The notes under the pieces are model-generated. The model saw only the letters and a list, made by a program, of their open reading frames with translations. It did not search any database and was not told the origin of the DNA. From Pseudonocardia parietis (GTDB lineage: Bacteria > Actinomycetota > Actinomycetes > Mycobacteriales > Pseudonocardiaceae), in contig NZ_JAGINU010000001.1 in NCBI RefSeq assembly GCF_017876315.1, positions 6,696,001-6,760,000 of the forward strand: DNA of 64,000 bases, written 5' to 3'. Shown one piece after another: positions 51,900 to 59,479 of the stretch (positions within the stretch are counted from its first letter, which is position 1; each line of letters starts with the position of its first letter). The position numbers and the translations under genes are program-made.

Positions 51900-53495
51900 A
51901 TGAGTGACACCCCGTTCGGCTTCGGCCCCGCCGACCGCGACCGCGACAAGGACGAGGAGCGCGAGTCCGGCTCGTCCGGCCGGGGTAGCGGCACGGGTGG
52001 CGGGCAGGACGGCCCGAAGGACCCGTTCGGGTACGGCTCGCACCCGGCCTCGCACGATCCGGCCGGTGGCGGCGGGCAGGACCCGCAGCAGAACCCGTTC
52101 GCCGCGTTCGGGGCGGGCGGCCTTCCGGGAATGCCGGGCATGCCCGGGATGCCCGGCGGCGCGGCCGGCAACTTCGACATGAACCAGCTCGGCCAGATGC
52201 TGTCCCAGCTCGGCCAGATGCTCAGCCACGCCGGCACCGGCCCGGGCGACGGCGGCCCGGTGAACTACGACCTCGCCGCGCAGCTCGCCACCCAGCAGCT
52301 GGCGCAGACGACGTCGTCGCTCACCGACCAGCAGCGCACGGCCGTGTCGGAGGCCGTCCGGCTCGCCGAGATGTGGCTCGACCCGGCGACGTCGTTCCCG
52401 TCCGCGGGCGGCGAGGTGAAGGCCTGGACGCCCAGCGACTGGGTGCGCGCCGGCATGCCGACCTGGAAGCGGCTGTGCGACCCGGTGGCCAACCGGCTGT
52501 CCTCGGCGTGGGTCGAGGGCCTGCCCGACGAGGTGCGCAACGCGGCCGGCCCGATGCTCGGCATGCTCGGCCAGATGGGCGGGATGGCGTTCGGCAGCCA
52601 GCTCGGACAGGGCCTTGCCCAGCTGGGCAAGGAGGTGCTGACCTCCACCGAGCTCGGCATCCCGGTCGGCCCGGAGCGCACGACGGCGCTGCTGCCGGAG
52701 GCGATCGCCCGGTTCACCGAGGGCCTGGACCGCCCGGCCGGTGAGGTCACGCTCTACCTGGCCGCGCGCGAGGCCGCCCACCAGCGGCTGTTCACCCACG
52801 TGCACTGGCTGCGCGAGCGGCTGCTCGGCGCCGTCGAGGACTACGCCCGCGGCATCACCGTCGACACCTCCCGGATCGAGGAGCTGGCCCGCGGGATCGA
52901 CCCGTCCAACCCGGAGTCGATCCAGGAGGCCATGCAGTCCGGCATGTTCGAGCCGGAGGACACCCCGGAGCAGAAGGCCGCGCTGGCCCGGCTGGAGACC
53001 CTGCTCGCACTGATCGAGGGCTGGGTGGACACGGTCGTGGCCGAGGCCCTCTCCGAGCGGCTCCCCGGCGCCTCGGCGATGCGCGAGACCATGCGCCGCA
53101 GGCGGGCATCCGGCGGGCCGGCCGAGCAGGCGTTCGCGACGATCGTCGGGCTGGAGCTGCGGCCGCGACGGCTGCGAGCGGCCGCCGAGCTGTGGCAGCT
53201 CCTGGGCTCCGAGCGGGGTATCGACGGCCGCGACGCCGTCTGGGCGCACCCGGACCTGATCCCCTCGGCCGACGACCTGGACGCCCCCGAGGCGTTCGTC
53301 CGCGGCGGCTCCGGTGGCAGCGGTGTCCCGGACAACCCGATCGCGGAGCTGGAGCGGCAGATGGCCGCCGACGCCGGAAAGACCCCGGAGCAGGACGCGG
53401 GTAAGGACGACGCGGGTAAAGACTCGGACACCGCCGCGGAGAGCACGGACTCCGACGACGACCCGGACACCGGCGGCGGGCACCGCGAAGCCTGA
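51900..53495 (+). CDS. Zinc-dependent metalloprotease-like protein (zincin_2 / DUF2342 type)
   Basis: A 531-residue protein. A low-complexity N-terminus rich in Gly and Asp with GMPGMPGMPGMPGG is followed by a long helical domain. The zincin-like helix has REAAHQRLFTHVHWLRERLL, and WVDTVVAEALSERLPGA follows. The C-terminus is acidic and repetitive (GKDDAGKDS). Actinobacterial family sometimes labelled hydrolase near F420 genes; activity is unproven. The ATG follows TACGGT by 8 bases. Confidence 0.85.
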   Translation: MSDTPFGFGPADRDRDKDEERESGSSGRGSGTGGGQDGPKDPFGYGSHPASHDPAGGGGQDPQQNPFAAFGAGGLPGMPGMPGMPGGAAGNFDMNQLGQMLSQLGQMLSHAGTGPGDGGPVNYDLAAQLATQQLAQTTSSLTDQQRTAVSEAVRLAEMWLDPATSFPSAGGEVKAWTPSDWVRAGMPTWKRLCDPVANRLSSAWVEGLPDEVRNAAGPMLGMLGQMGGMAFGSQLGQGLAQLGKEVLTSTELGIPVGPERTTALLPEAIARFTEGLDRPAGEVTLYLAAREAAHQRLFTHVHWLRERLLGAVEDYARGITVDTSRIEELARGIDPSNPESIQEAMQSGMFEPEDTPEQKAALARLETLLALIEGWVDTVVAEALSERLPGASAMRETMRRRRASGGPAEQAFATIVGLELRPRRLRAAAELWQLLGSERGIDGRDAVWAHPDLIPSADDLDAPEAFVRGGSGGSGVPDNPIAELERQMAADAGKTPEQDAGKDDAGKDSDTAAESTDSDDDPDTGGGHREA

Positions 53496-53553
53496 CCTCG
53501 CACAGGAAGCGGGGGCCTCGCAGCCTCCGCAACCTGTGCTCGGCCGGCAAGCC

Positions 53554-53715
53554 GGCTGCGACGTCGAGGTCCGGCGAGGCGGTTGCAACGTCGGGGCCCG
53601 GCGGGCCGGTTGCGATGTCAGAGTCCGACGAGCGGGTTGCGACGTCAGAGCTTGGCTAGCCGGCTGCGACGTCGGGGCCCGGCGTGTGGGATGCGGCGTG
53701 CGGCGCGCGCCGGGT
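53554..53715. repeat. 27-bp tandem repeat, about six units
   Basis: Units begin GGCTGCGACGTC or a close variant at 53554, 53581, 53608, 53635, 53662 and 53689. They differ by a few bases and the last is degenerate. The array fills the space between two convergent genes and ends at the stop of the metallopeptidase gene. Confidence 0.85.
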
Positions 53716-54341
53716 CAGTTGCCGGCGGCAGCGACCGGACCGCCGGGCAGCGCCGGGAGCGAACCCTCGGGCAGCTCGGTGGCCGTCGACTCGTCGGCGG
53801 TGGCCGGATCCCCGTCCACCCCGACGATGCCGAGCGCCGCCGCGGCGTTCAGCCCCTCCAGGTAGCCGATCGCCCGCTCGGTGCGGGGGTAGCGATGCAC
53901 CCAGGACCAGAAGACGTCGTCGTGCGCGGCGGACAGCAGGTGCGCGAGCTCGTGCACCAGCACGTAGTCGACGACCCAGCCGGGCGCGTCCCGGAGTCGT
54001 TCGCTGATCCGGATGGTGCCGTCGTCCGGGGTGCACGATGCCCAGCGGGTCCGCATCGTCGGCACCCAGCGGATCGACACCGGATCCGCGCGGCCCTCCA
54101 GCCAGCGCTGCGACAGCTCCCGGCCGCGGGTCAGCAGGGCCTCGTCGCCGCTGCGTCCGGGTGAGCGCCGCCGAGCCTCGCTCGCCTCGATCCGCTTGAC
54201 CATCTCGGCGACCCAGTCGCGTTCCTGCTCGGCCGACATCCAGCCGGGAATGAACACGACGACGTGGTCCCCCTCGCGCCGGGCACTGACCATTCGCTTC
54301 CGGCGGGCGCTGCGACGGACCTCGACCGGGGGGCTAGCCAT
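53715..54341 (-). CDS. YgjP-like (M48/SprT-related) metallopeptidase
   Basis: A 208-residue cytoplasmic protein. VRRSARRKRMVSARREGDHV and the zinc motif VLVHELAHLLSAAHDDVFWSW (second ligand His after a short turn) match the YgjP family. RTRWASCTPDDGTIRISERL precedes it as in relatives. The ATG has GGAGGG upstream. The end of the protein is a Pro/Ala-rich tail. Confidence 0.88.
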   Translation of the reverse strand: MASPPVEVRRSARRKRMVSARREGDHVVVFIPGWMSAEQERDWVAEMVKRIEASEARRRSPGRSGDEALLTRGRELSQRWLEGRADPVSIRWVPTMRTRWASCTPDDGTIRISERLRDAPGWVVDYVLVHELAHLLSAAHDDVFWSWVHRYPRTERAIGYLEGLNAAAALGIVGVDGDPATADESTATELPEGSLPALPGGPVAAAGN

Positions 54342-54490
54342 GCCCTCCAGGGTAGGCCGCCGGGTCGCCCAGGGTGAGCCGCCGGTCGGGCACCGGGCCG
54401 CACTGCGCACGTCGCCGGGGTCGGTTGCTCCGGTGAACGGCCGGTCCGGTCGCGGCCCGGGGCGGGTGCCGGTCACGGCACCGTGGCGCG

Positions 54491-55456
54491 ATGGACCGAG
54501 ACCCGATCACCGGCCTCCCACCGCGGCTCGCGCTCACCCCGCACCTCGCCCTGGTCGCGGTGGGCCCGCGGGCCCACCGGATCGGGTCCGGCCCACGGGC
54601 CCGGGTGCTCGACGACCTCTCCCCCGCCGCCGCCGCCGCGCTGGACCGGCTCACCGGCGGAGCGTGCGACGTCGGGGGCCTGCTGGCGGGTGCCCCGCCG
54701 GGCCCGGACCGCGATGCGCTCGCCGCTCTGCTCTGCGTACTGCTGCGCGCCGGCCTGCTCACCGACCCCGACCTCGCCGCGCGGGTCCGGCGGCGCCGGG
54801 AGTCCGCGCTGGTGGAGGTGCGCGGGGACTCGGCGCTCGGGGTCGCCGTCGTCGCCGGGCTGGCCCGGGCCGGTGTCGGAGCCGTGGACCCGCGGGTCGG
54901 CGGCCGCGCCGGGCCGGGCGACGTCGCGGCCGGTCTCGCCCCGTCCGACACCGGCCGGGAGCGGGCCGCGGCGCTGCGCACGCTGCTCGACGACGCCGGC
55001 GCGGCGGCCGTCCCCGCCGGGCGGGTCCCGCCGGACCTCGTCGTACTCGCCGGAGGCCCGGCGCCGGGTCCGGACGGCGCCGTCGAACACCTCGTCGTCA
55101 CGCTGCGCAACGGGCTCGGGGTGGTCGGCCCGCTGGTACTGCCCGGGCGCGGGCCGTGCCTGCGGTGTCCGGACCGAGCCGGTGAGGTGTCCACCCCCGG
55201 TTCCCGGACGGCCGAGTCGCACGTCGTCGCGACGACCGGTGCACTCGCCGTCGGACAGGTCCTCGCCGCACTGGACGGGCCGGTCCGCGGGGGTGACCCA
55301 CCGGTGTCCTGGGCTGCCGAGCTGGAGATCGACCCGGACACGGCAACGATCACCCGCCACGCCGTCCCCGCCCGTCCCGGCTGTGGCTGCGGTGTGGTGA
55401 CGGGGTCGACCGCGGCGTGCGCGCAGCCCGCCACCGGGTGGACAATCGAGGTGTGA
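54491..55456 (+). CDS. ThiF/cyclodehydratase-like protein with zinc cysteines
   Basis: A 321-residue protein resembling the leader-binding or E1-like part of TOMM cyclodehydratases. A winged-helix-like N-terminal region (~25-105), a Rossmann-like centre lacking the usual GxGxxG, CLRC near residue 223 and a GCGC near 296 that would complete a zinc site. No precursor peptide or partner dehydrogenase is nearby. It overlaps the ABC1 kinase start (GTGA), so they probably act together. The function is unknown. Confidence 0.7.
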   Translation: MDRDPITGLPPRLALTPHLALVAVGPRAHRIGSGPRARVLDDLSPAAAAALDRLTGGACDVGGLLAGAPPGPDRDALAALLCVLLRAGLLTDPDLAARVRRRRESALVEVRGDSALGVAVVAGLARAGVGAVDPRVGGRAGPGDVAAGLAPSDTGRERAAALRTLLDDAGAAAVPAGRVPPDLVVLAGGPAPGPDGAVEHLVVTLRNGLGVVGPLVLPGRGPCLRCPDRAGEVSTPGSRTAESHVVATTGALAVGQVLAALDGPVRGGDPPVSWAAELEIDPDTATITRHAVPARPGCGCGVVTGSTAACAQPATGWTIEV

Positions 55457-56784
55457 CCGACATTCCCCGCCGTACGGCCTCCCGTACCGCCAAGCTCGCC
55501 GGCATCCCGCTCGGCGTCGCCGGGCGTGCGGCCGCGGGCTTCGGACGCCGGCTCACCGGTGGCGACCGGGACGAGATCTCGGCCCAGCTCGCCGCGAAGA
55601 GCGCCGAACAGCTGTTCGCGGTGCTCGGCGAGCTCAAGGGCGGCGCGATGAAGTTCGGGCAGGCACTGTCCGTGTTCGAGGCCGCCGTCCCCGACGAGTA
55701 CGCAGAGCCGTACCGGGAGGCGTTGACCAAGCTGCAGTCCGCGGCGCCGCCGATGCCGATGGACGACGTCGACCACATGCTCACCCAGCAGTTCGGCCGC
55801 AGCTGGAAGTCCCGGTTCACCGAGTTCGACGAGACCCCGGCGGCCTCGGCCAGCATCGGCCAGGTGCACCGCGCGATCTGGAAGCGCGACGGCCGGGAGG
55901 TCGCCGTCAAGGTGCAGTACCCGGGCGCGGAGGAGGCACTCCGCTCGGACCTGCGCCAGCTCGGCCGGATGAGCCGGATCCTGCAGCCGCTGGTTCCCGG
56001 GATGGAGATCAGGCCGCTGATCAATGAGCTGCGCAACCGGATGGAGGAGGAGCTCGACTACCGCGACGAGGCCACCTACCAGCGTGAGTTCGCCGCGATG
56101 TACGAGGACGACCCGGAGATCCGGATCCCGCGGGTGGTCGGGTCGGCCCCGAAGGCCGTCATCACCGAGTGGGTGCAGAGCAGGCCGCTGGCGTCGATCA
56201 TCCGCGACGGCACGGTCGAGGAGCGCGACCACGCCGGCAACCGGCTGGCCCGCTTCCACTACTCGGCGCCGGACCGGTCCCACCTGCTGCACGCCGACCC
56301 GCACCCGGGCAACTTCGGGATCCTCGACGACGGCCGGCTGCTCGTGCTCGACTTCGGCGCCGTCGCCCGGATGCCCGACGGCATGCCCCCGGAACTCGTC
56401 GCGATGACCAAGTACGCCCTGCGGGGACGCGACGGCGACCTGATGGCGCTGATGCGCTCGGCCGGCTTCGTCCGCGACGGCGCCCGGATCGAGCAGGAGC
56501 AGATCCTCGGCTACCTCGCCCCGTTCACCGAGCCGCTGGAGACCGAGGAGTTCCACTTCAGCCGCCGCTGGATCCAGCGACAGGCCGAGCGGGTCGGTGA
56601 CCTGCGCAGCCCGGAAGCCGCGATCGGCCGGTCCCTGAACCTCCCGCCGCGGTTCCTGCTGGTCCACCGGGTGACGATGGGGACGGTCGGCATCCTCTGC
56701 CAGCTCGACGCCCGGGTGCGGCTGCGCGAGATCGTCGCCGAATGGCAGCCGGAGATGTTCGAGCCGGACGCGCCGACCGGCTGA
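55453..56784 (+). CDS. ABC1/UbiB family atypical kinase
   Basis: A 443-residue protein with the family hallmarks KGGAMKFGQALSVFEAAVP (KxGQ motif), the Ala-rich loop ASASIGQVHRA, the lysine in REVAVKVQYPG, HADPHPGNFGIL and LDFGAVA. UbiB proteins act as ATPases supporting quinone or lipid metabolism. The GTG at 55453 overlaps the previous stop, a conserved-looking coupling. Confidence 0.93.
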   Translation: MTDIPRRTASRTAKLAGIPLGVAGRAAAGFGRRLTGGDRDEISAQLAAKSAEQLFAVLGELKGGAMKFGQALSVFEAAVPDEYAEPYREALTKLQSAAPPMPMDDVDHMLTQQFGRSWKSRFTEFDETPAASASIGQVHRAIWKRDGREVAVKVQYPGAEEALRSDLRQLGRMSRILQPLVPGMEIRPLINELRNRMEEELDYRDEATYQREFAAMYEDDPEIRIPRVVGSAPKAVITEWVQSRPLASIIRDGTVEERDHAGNRLARFHYSAPDRSHLLHADPHPGNFGILDDGRLLVLDFGAVARMPDGMPPELVAMTKYALRGRDGDLMALMRSAGFVRDGARIEQEQILGYLAPFTEPLETEEFHFSRRWIQRQAERVGDLRSPEAAIGRSLNLPPRFLLVHRVTMGTVGILCQLDARVRLREIVAEWQPEMFEPDAPTG

Positions 56785-56865
56785 CCGCGCCGGCCGGTTG
56801 ACCGCGCCCCCGGTTGACCGGGCCCCGCTCGTAGTCCGCGGCCTGGCCGTCAGCATCCTGCGCCC

Positions 56866-56963
56866 GACCGGTTGACCGGACCGGCCGGCTGATCGGACTG
56901 GTCGGTTGATCGGACCGGCCGGCTCATCGGACCGGCCGCTTGATCGGGCCGGCCGGCGGATCG
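56866..56963. repeat. 17-bp tandem repeat, about five units
   Basis: Units of the form GACCGGCCGGCTGATCG start at 56879, 56896, 56913, 56930 and 56947 and vary by a few bases; a shortened copy precedes. Located between the convergent kinase and TetR genes. Could serve as a terminator-like or structural element. Confidence 0.85.
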
Positions 56964-56981
56964 GGTCGCGCCCGGGTCGGC

Positions 56982-57572
56982 TCAGCCGCGGGGGCGCAGC
57001 CCCTCCAGGACCCGGTCCAGCGCGGCCCTGGCGCCGGCCCGGTCGGCGCCGGTCGTGTCCGGCCCGGCGAGCCACATCGCGAGCTCGTTCATCGCACCGG
57101 ACAGCAGCCGGGCCAGGGGCTCGACCGGTTGCGGATCGAGCTCACCGTGCTCGACCAGCACTGCCAGTGCCTCGGCGAGGTGCCGGCCGGAGGTGCGCTC
57201 GTCGATCTCCCGCCAGGCCGGCCAGCCGAGCACGGCGGGCCCGTCGACCAGCATGATCCGCGCGGTGGCCTGCTCGGTGCTGGCGTCGAGGAAGGCCCGG
57301 CACCCGGCCCGCAGCTGCGCCCATCGACCGGCCTCGACCTCCGCCGCGGCGACCACCCGGTCCGCGACGCGTGCCTGCACGCGCTCCAGCACGGCCCCGA
57401 ACAGCGCCGCCTTCCCGTCGAACTGGTGGTACAGCGCGCCCTTGGTCACCCCCGCCGCCGCAACGACGGCGGGGAGCCCGACGGCGCCGTAGCCGTCCCG
57501 GGCGAACAACCGCTCCGCCTCGTCCAGCAGCGCCGTCCGCGTCCGCTCCCGCTGCTCGGCCCGCACACCCAC
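56982..57572 (-). CDS. TetR family transcriptional regulator
   Basis: A 196-residue repressor. The helix-turn-helix covers ERLFARDGYGAVGLPAVVAA and AGVTKGALYHQFDGKAALF; the C-terminal ligand domain is helical. It is divergent from a VOC protein gene, with two matching palindromes between them. The GTG at 57572 gives the normal length. Confidence 0.92.
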   Translation of the reverse strand: MGVRAEQRERTRTALLDEAERLFARDGYGAVGLPAVVAAAGVTKGALYHQFDGKAALFGAVLERVQARVADRVVAAAEVEAGRWAQLRAGCRAFLDASTEQATARIMLVDGPAVLGWPAWREIDERTSGRHLAEALAVLVEHGELDPQPVEPLARLLSGAMNELAMWLAGPDTTGADRAGARAALDRVLEGLRPRG

Positions 57573-57589
57573 CGTCCACCTCCGTTGAC

Positions 57590-57632
57590 GTACCGATGGT
57601 ACGCCAGTACCTTACTCGCATACCGATGGTAT
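57590..57632. promoter_or_regulatory. Two TetR operators between regulator and VOC gene
   Basis: GTACC-GAT-GGTAC (57590-57602) and ATACC-GAT-GGTAT (57620-57632) are perfect 13-bp palindromes with the same core. Their centres are 30 bp apart, about three helical turns. They overlap the likely promoters of both genes, so the TetR protein should repress itself and the VOC gene. Confidence 0.8.
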
Positions 57633-57651
57633 GTGAATCTTTGGAGGAGCC

Positions 57652-58068
57652 GTGCTCACCAGCTGCTATCCGGTGCTCGCCACCGACGACGTCGCGGCCG
57701 CCCGCGCGTTCTGGACCGGCCCGATGGGCTTCGAGGTCACCTTCGAGGCGGACTGGTACGTCAGTCTGCGCCGGGAGGCGTTCGAGCTGGCGGTACTCGA
57801 CCGCGACCATCCGACCCTCCCGGAGGCCTTCCGCGGCCGGTCCGCGACAGGCGTCCTGGTGAACCTGGAGGTCGACGACGTCGACACCGAGTGGGAGCGC
57901 CTGGCCGTGCGGGCCGGGCTCCCCGTCGCGCTCGAGCTGCGCGACGAGGACTTCGGGCAACGGCACTTCATCGTGGCCGGGCCGGACGGGGTACTCGTCG
58001 ACGTGATCACCGAGATCCCGCCGTCACCCGAGTTCGCGGCCGCCTTCGCCGGGCAGGCGCCGGCCTGA
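57652..58068 (+). CDS. VOC (glyoxalase/bleomycin resistance-like) family protein
   Basis: A 138-residue protein with two beta-alpha-beta-beta-beta modules: [20 protein letters not shown], then [18 protein letters not shown] and [16 protein letters not shown]. It could bind or transform a small toxic molecule. GGAGGAG precedes the GTG. The TetR operators overlap its promoter, so expression is probably inducible. Metal residues are not clearly complete. Confidence 0.87.
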   Translation: MLTSCYPVLATDDVAAARAFWTGPMGFEVTFEADWYVSLRREAFELAVLDRDHPTLPEAFRGRSATGVLVNLEVDDVDTEWERLAVRAGLPVALELRDEDFGQRHFIVAGPDGVLVDVITEIPPSPEFAAAFAGQAPA

Positions 58069-58150
58069 CCGCTTGCGATGGCCCCCACCCGTGATCGCGG
58101 GTGGTGCGCCGAGGTGAGCAGAGCAAAGCGTCCGGGTCCGGACATGGCGG

Positions 58151-58181
58151 TGCCCCGCCCGGACCAGGTCCGGACGGGGCA
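58151..58181. terminator. Terminator between VOC gene and small convergent gene
   Basis: A 15-bp stem with one mismatch, TGCCCCGCCCGGACC against GGTCCGGACGGGGCA, and a single-base spacer. Suited to terminate both convergent genes. Confidence 0.65.
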
Positions 58182-58200
58182 TCGTGGTGTCGAGTGAGCC

Positions 58201-58461
58201 TCAGCGGGCTCGGATCCGGGCGCGCTCGGCCCGGGTCGATGCCCAGGCCGCGAGGCGCGACCACCGGCGGCCGGCGGTGACCCGCCGAGCCAGCCGGTAC
58301 TCGTCGGCCACGCGTTGAGCCTCTTGCTGATGCGATCTCGCCAGGGCTTCATGGATGAGCGTCATCGCGTTCTCCTGGTTCACGAGGTGGACGGCGTGGG
58401 TGCCGCGGACTGCGGGGCGGGTGGTCGTCGGCACCGGCGGCGCCGTCATCAGGTCGTTCAT
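58201..58461 (-). CDS. Small hypothetical protein downstream of whiB7
   Basis: An 86-residue basic helical protein (GTHAVHLVNQENAMTLIHEA, then LARSHQQEAQRVADEYRLAR). AAGGAG lies before the ATG at 58461. It is 44 bases after whiB7 on the same strand and is probably co-transcribed with it. Similar small proteins follow actinomycete whiB-like genes; function unknown. Confidence 0.7.
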   Translation of the reverse strand: MNDLMTAPPVPTTTRPAVRGTHAVHLVNQENAMTLIHEALARSHQQEAQRVADEYRLARRVTAGRRWSRLAAWASTRAERARIRAR

Positions 58462-58505
58462 CTCGGTCGTCTCCTTCTCGGGTCGGGTGGGCCGGGGGCC
58501 CGTGG

Positions 58506-58895
58506 TCAGCTGCCGGCGGCCAGGGCGTAGGCCCGGTCGCGCTCCAGGTCGGCCTTGCGCGGGCGGCCCCTCGGGCGCTTGCGCGGGATCACCCGGCCGC
58601 GCTCGAAGATCTCGCCGCCCCACACCCCCCACGGCTCGGCACGGTCGAGGGCACCGGCCAGGCAGGCGCCGCGCACCGGGCAGACCGCGCAGAGCGCCTT
58701 GGCCTCCTCCAGCTCGGCTGGCGACTCGGCGAACCACAGGTCCGCGTCGCGGTTGTGGCAGGGCAGCGCCGACCGCTGCTCGCCGGACCGCTCGGCCGGT
58801 GCGGCCCGCAGCCGCGTCTCGTCGGAACCGGCGCAACCGCCGCCGGTCTCGTTCTGGATCACTCCGCCGTCACACGGAGCGGATCGGACGTACAC
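58506..58895 (-). CDS. whiB7: WhiB7-type redox-sensitive transcription factor
   Basis: A 129-residue iron-sulfur regulator. Cluster cysteines are 46, 69, 72 and 78 (C...CxxCxxxxxC), GVWGGE is at 90-95, and the C-terminal AT-hook RGRPRK is at 109-114, which distinguishes WhiB7 from other WhiB proteins. It binds sigma A and activates antibiotic-resistance genes. GAGGAGG precedes the GTG. A long leader with an upstream ORF and attenuator precedes it, as in known whiB7 genes. Confidence 0.92.
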   Translation of the reverse strand: MYVRSAPCDGGVIQNETGGGCAGSDETRLRAAPAERSGEQRSALPCHNRDADLWFAESPAELEEAKALCAVCPVRGACLAGALDRAEPWGVWGGEIFERGRVIPRKRPRGRPRKADLERDRAYALAAGS

Positions 58896-58984
58896 GATCG
58901 ACCTCCTCGATCGAACTTCTCGGACTCTCGGTGTCAGGACCTCTGGTGTCAGGACTTCTCATCTCTCGGGACGGATCTGCGGAC

Positions 58985-59033
58985 AAAAAAATCGGGGCCG
59001 TGGAACCCTGTGCGTGGGTTCCACGGCCCCGAT
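58985..59033 (-). promoter_or_regulatory. Rho-independent attenuator in whiB7 leader
   Basis: A perfect 17-bp stem, ATCGGGGCCGTGGAACC with its complement, a 9-base loop and a run of seven T on the minus strand (58985-58991). It stands between the upstream ORF and whiB7. Ribosome stalling by antibiotics on the upstream ORF would be expected to prevent this stem and let transcription through. Confidence 0.85.
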
Positions 59034-59059
59034 CTGGGACTCGGCGCGGGCGCTGAGGG

Positions 59060-59305
59060 TCAGGTACCCCCTCGGCGCCCGGGAACGGACGCACCTGTGC
59101 ACTTGTGCTCGTCGAAGATCGGGCCGGCCGGGTACACGTCTCCCCGGGTACGAGGCGTGGGCGCAGCGACGAGGAGCTGCTCCGCCCCGCGACGTCGCAC
59201 GCCGGGCTTCCGGGATGCCGGGATCGCCGCGACGGCGGCGACGGGCTCGGCGGAAGCGCACACCACGGCGGGGCCGATCCGATCGATCATCACGATCGAG
59301 TTCAT
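59060..59305 (-). CDS. Upstream ORF of the whiB7 leader
   Basis: An 81-residue frame (start MNSIVMIDRIGPAVVCASAE) with a strong GGAGGAGG-type ribosome site before the ATG at 59305. It ends 27 bases before the attenuator stem on the same strand. It is probably a sensor reading frame rather than a functional protein. Its C-terminal part (RRGAEQLLVAAPTPRTRGDV) has no recognised fold. Longer than most described whiB7 upstream ORFs. Confidence 0.65.
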   Translation of the reverse strand: MNSIVMIDRIGPAVVCASAEPVAAVAAIPASRKPGVRRRGAEQLLVAAPTPRTRGDVYPAGPIFDEHKCTGASVPGRRGGT

Positions 59306-59390
59306 CTGCCACCTCCTCCGTGGTCCGGCCGGGCGGTCTCCCGCGCGACGCATGCCGGTGTCGAGTGAGCTGCTCCACTCGGTGTCGTCG

Positions 59391-59420
59391 ACACTAGAAG
59401 TGCCGCGCACACCGTTGCAA
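59391..59420 (-). promoter_or_regulatory. whiB7 promoter
   Basis: On the minus strand: -35 TTGCAA (59415-59420), 18-base spacer and -10 TAGTGT (59391-59396). The AT-rich GAATAT word (59423-59428) lies immediately upstream of the -35 box, the site WhiB7's AT-hook uses for autoregulation. Confidence 0.75.
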
Positions 59421-59479
59421 CCGAATATCCGAAGTCTCTCCGGAAGTTCACCGGAGGCCGACCGAAGAGGGGCTCGGGC

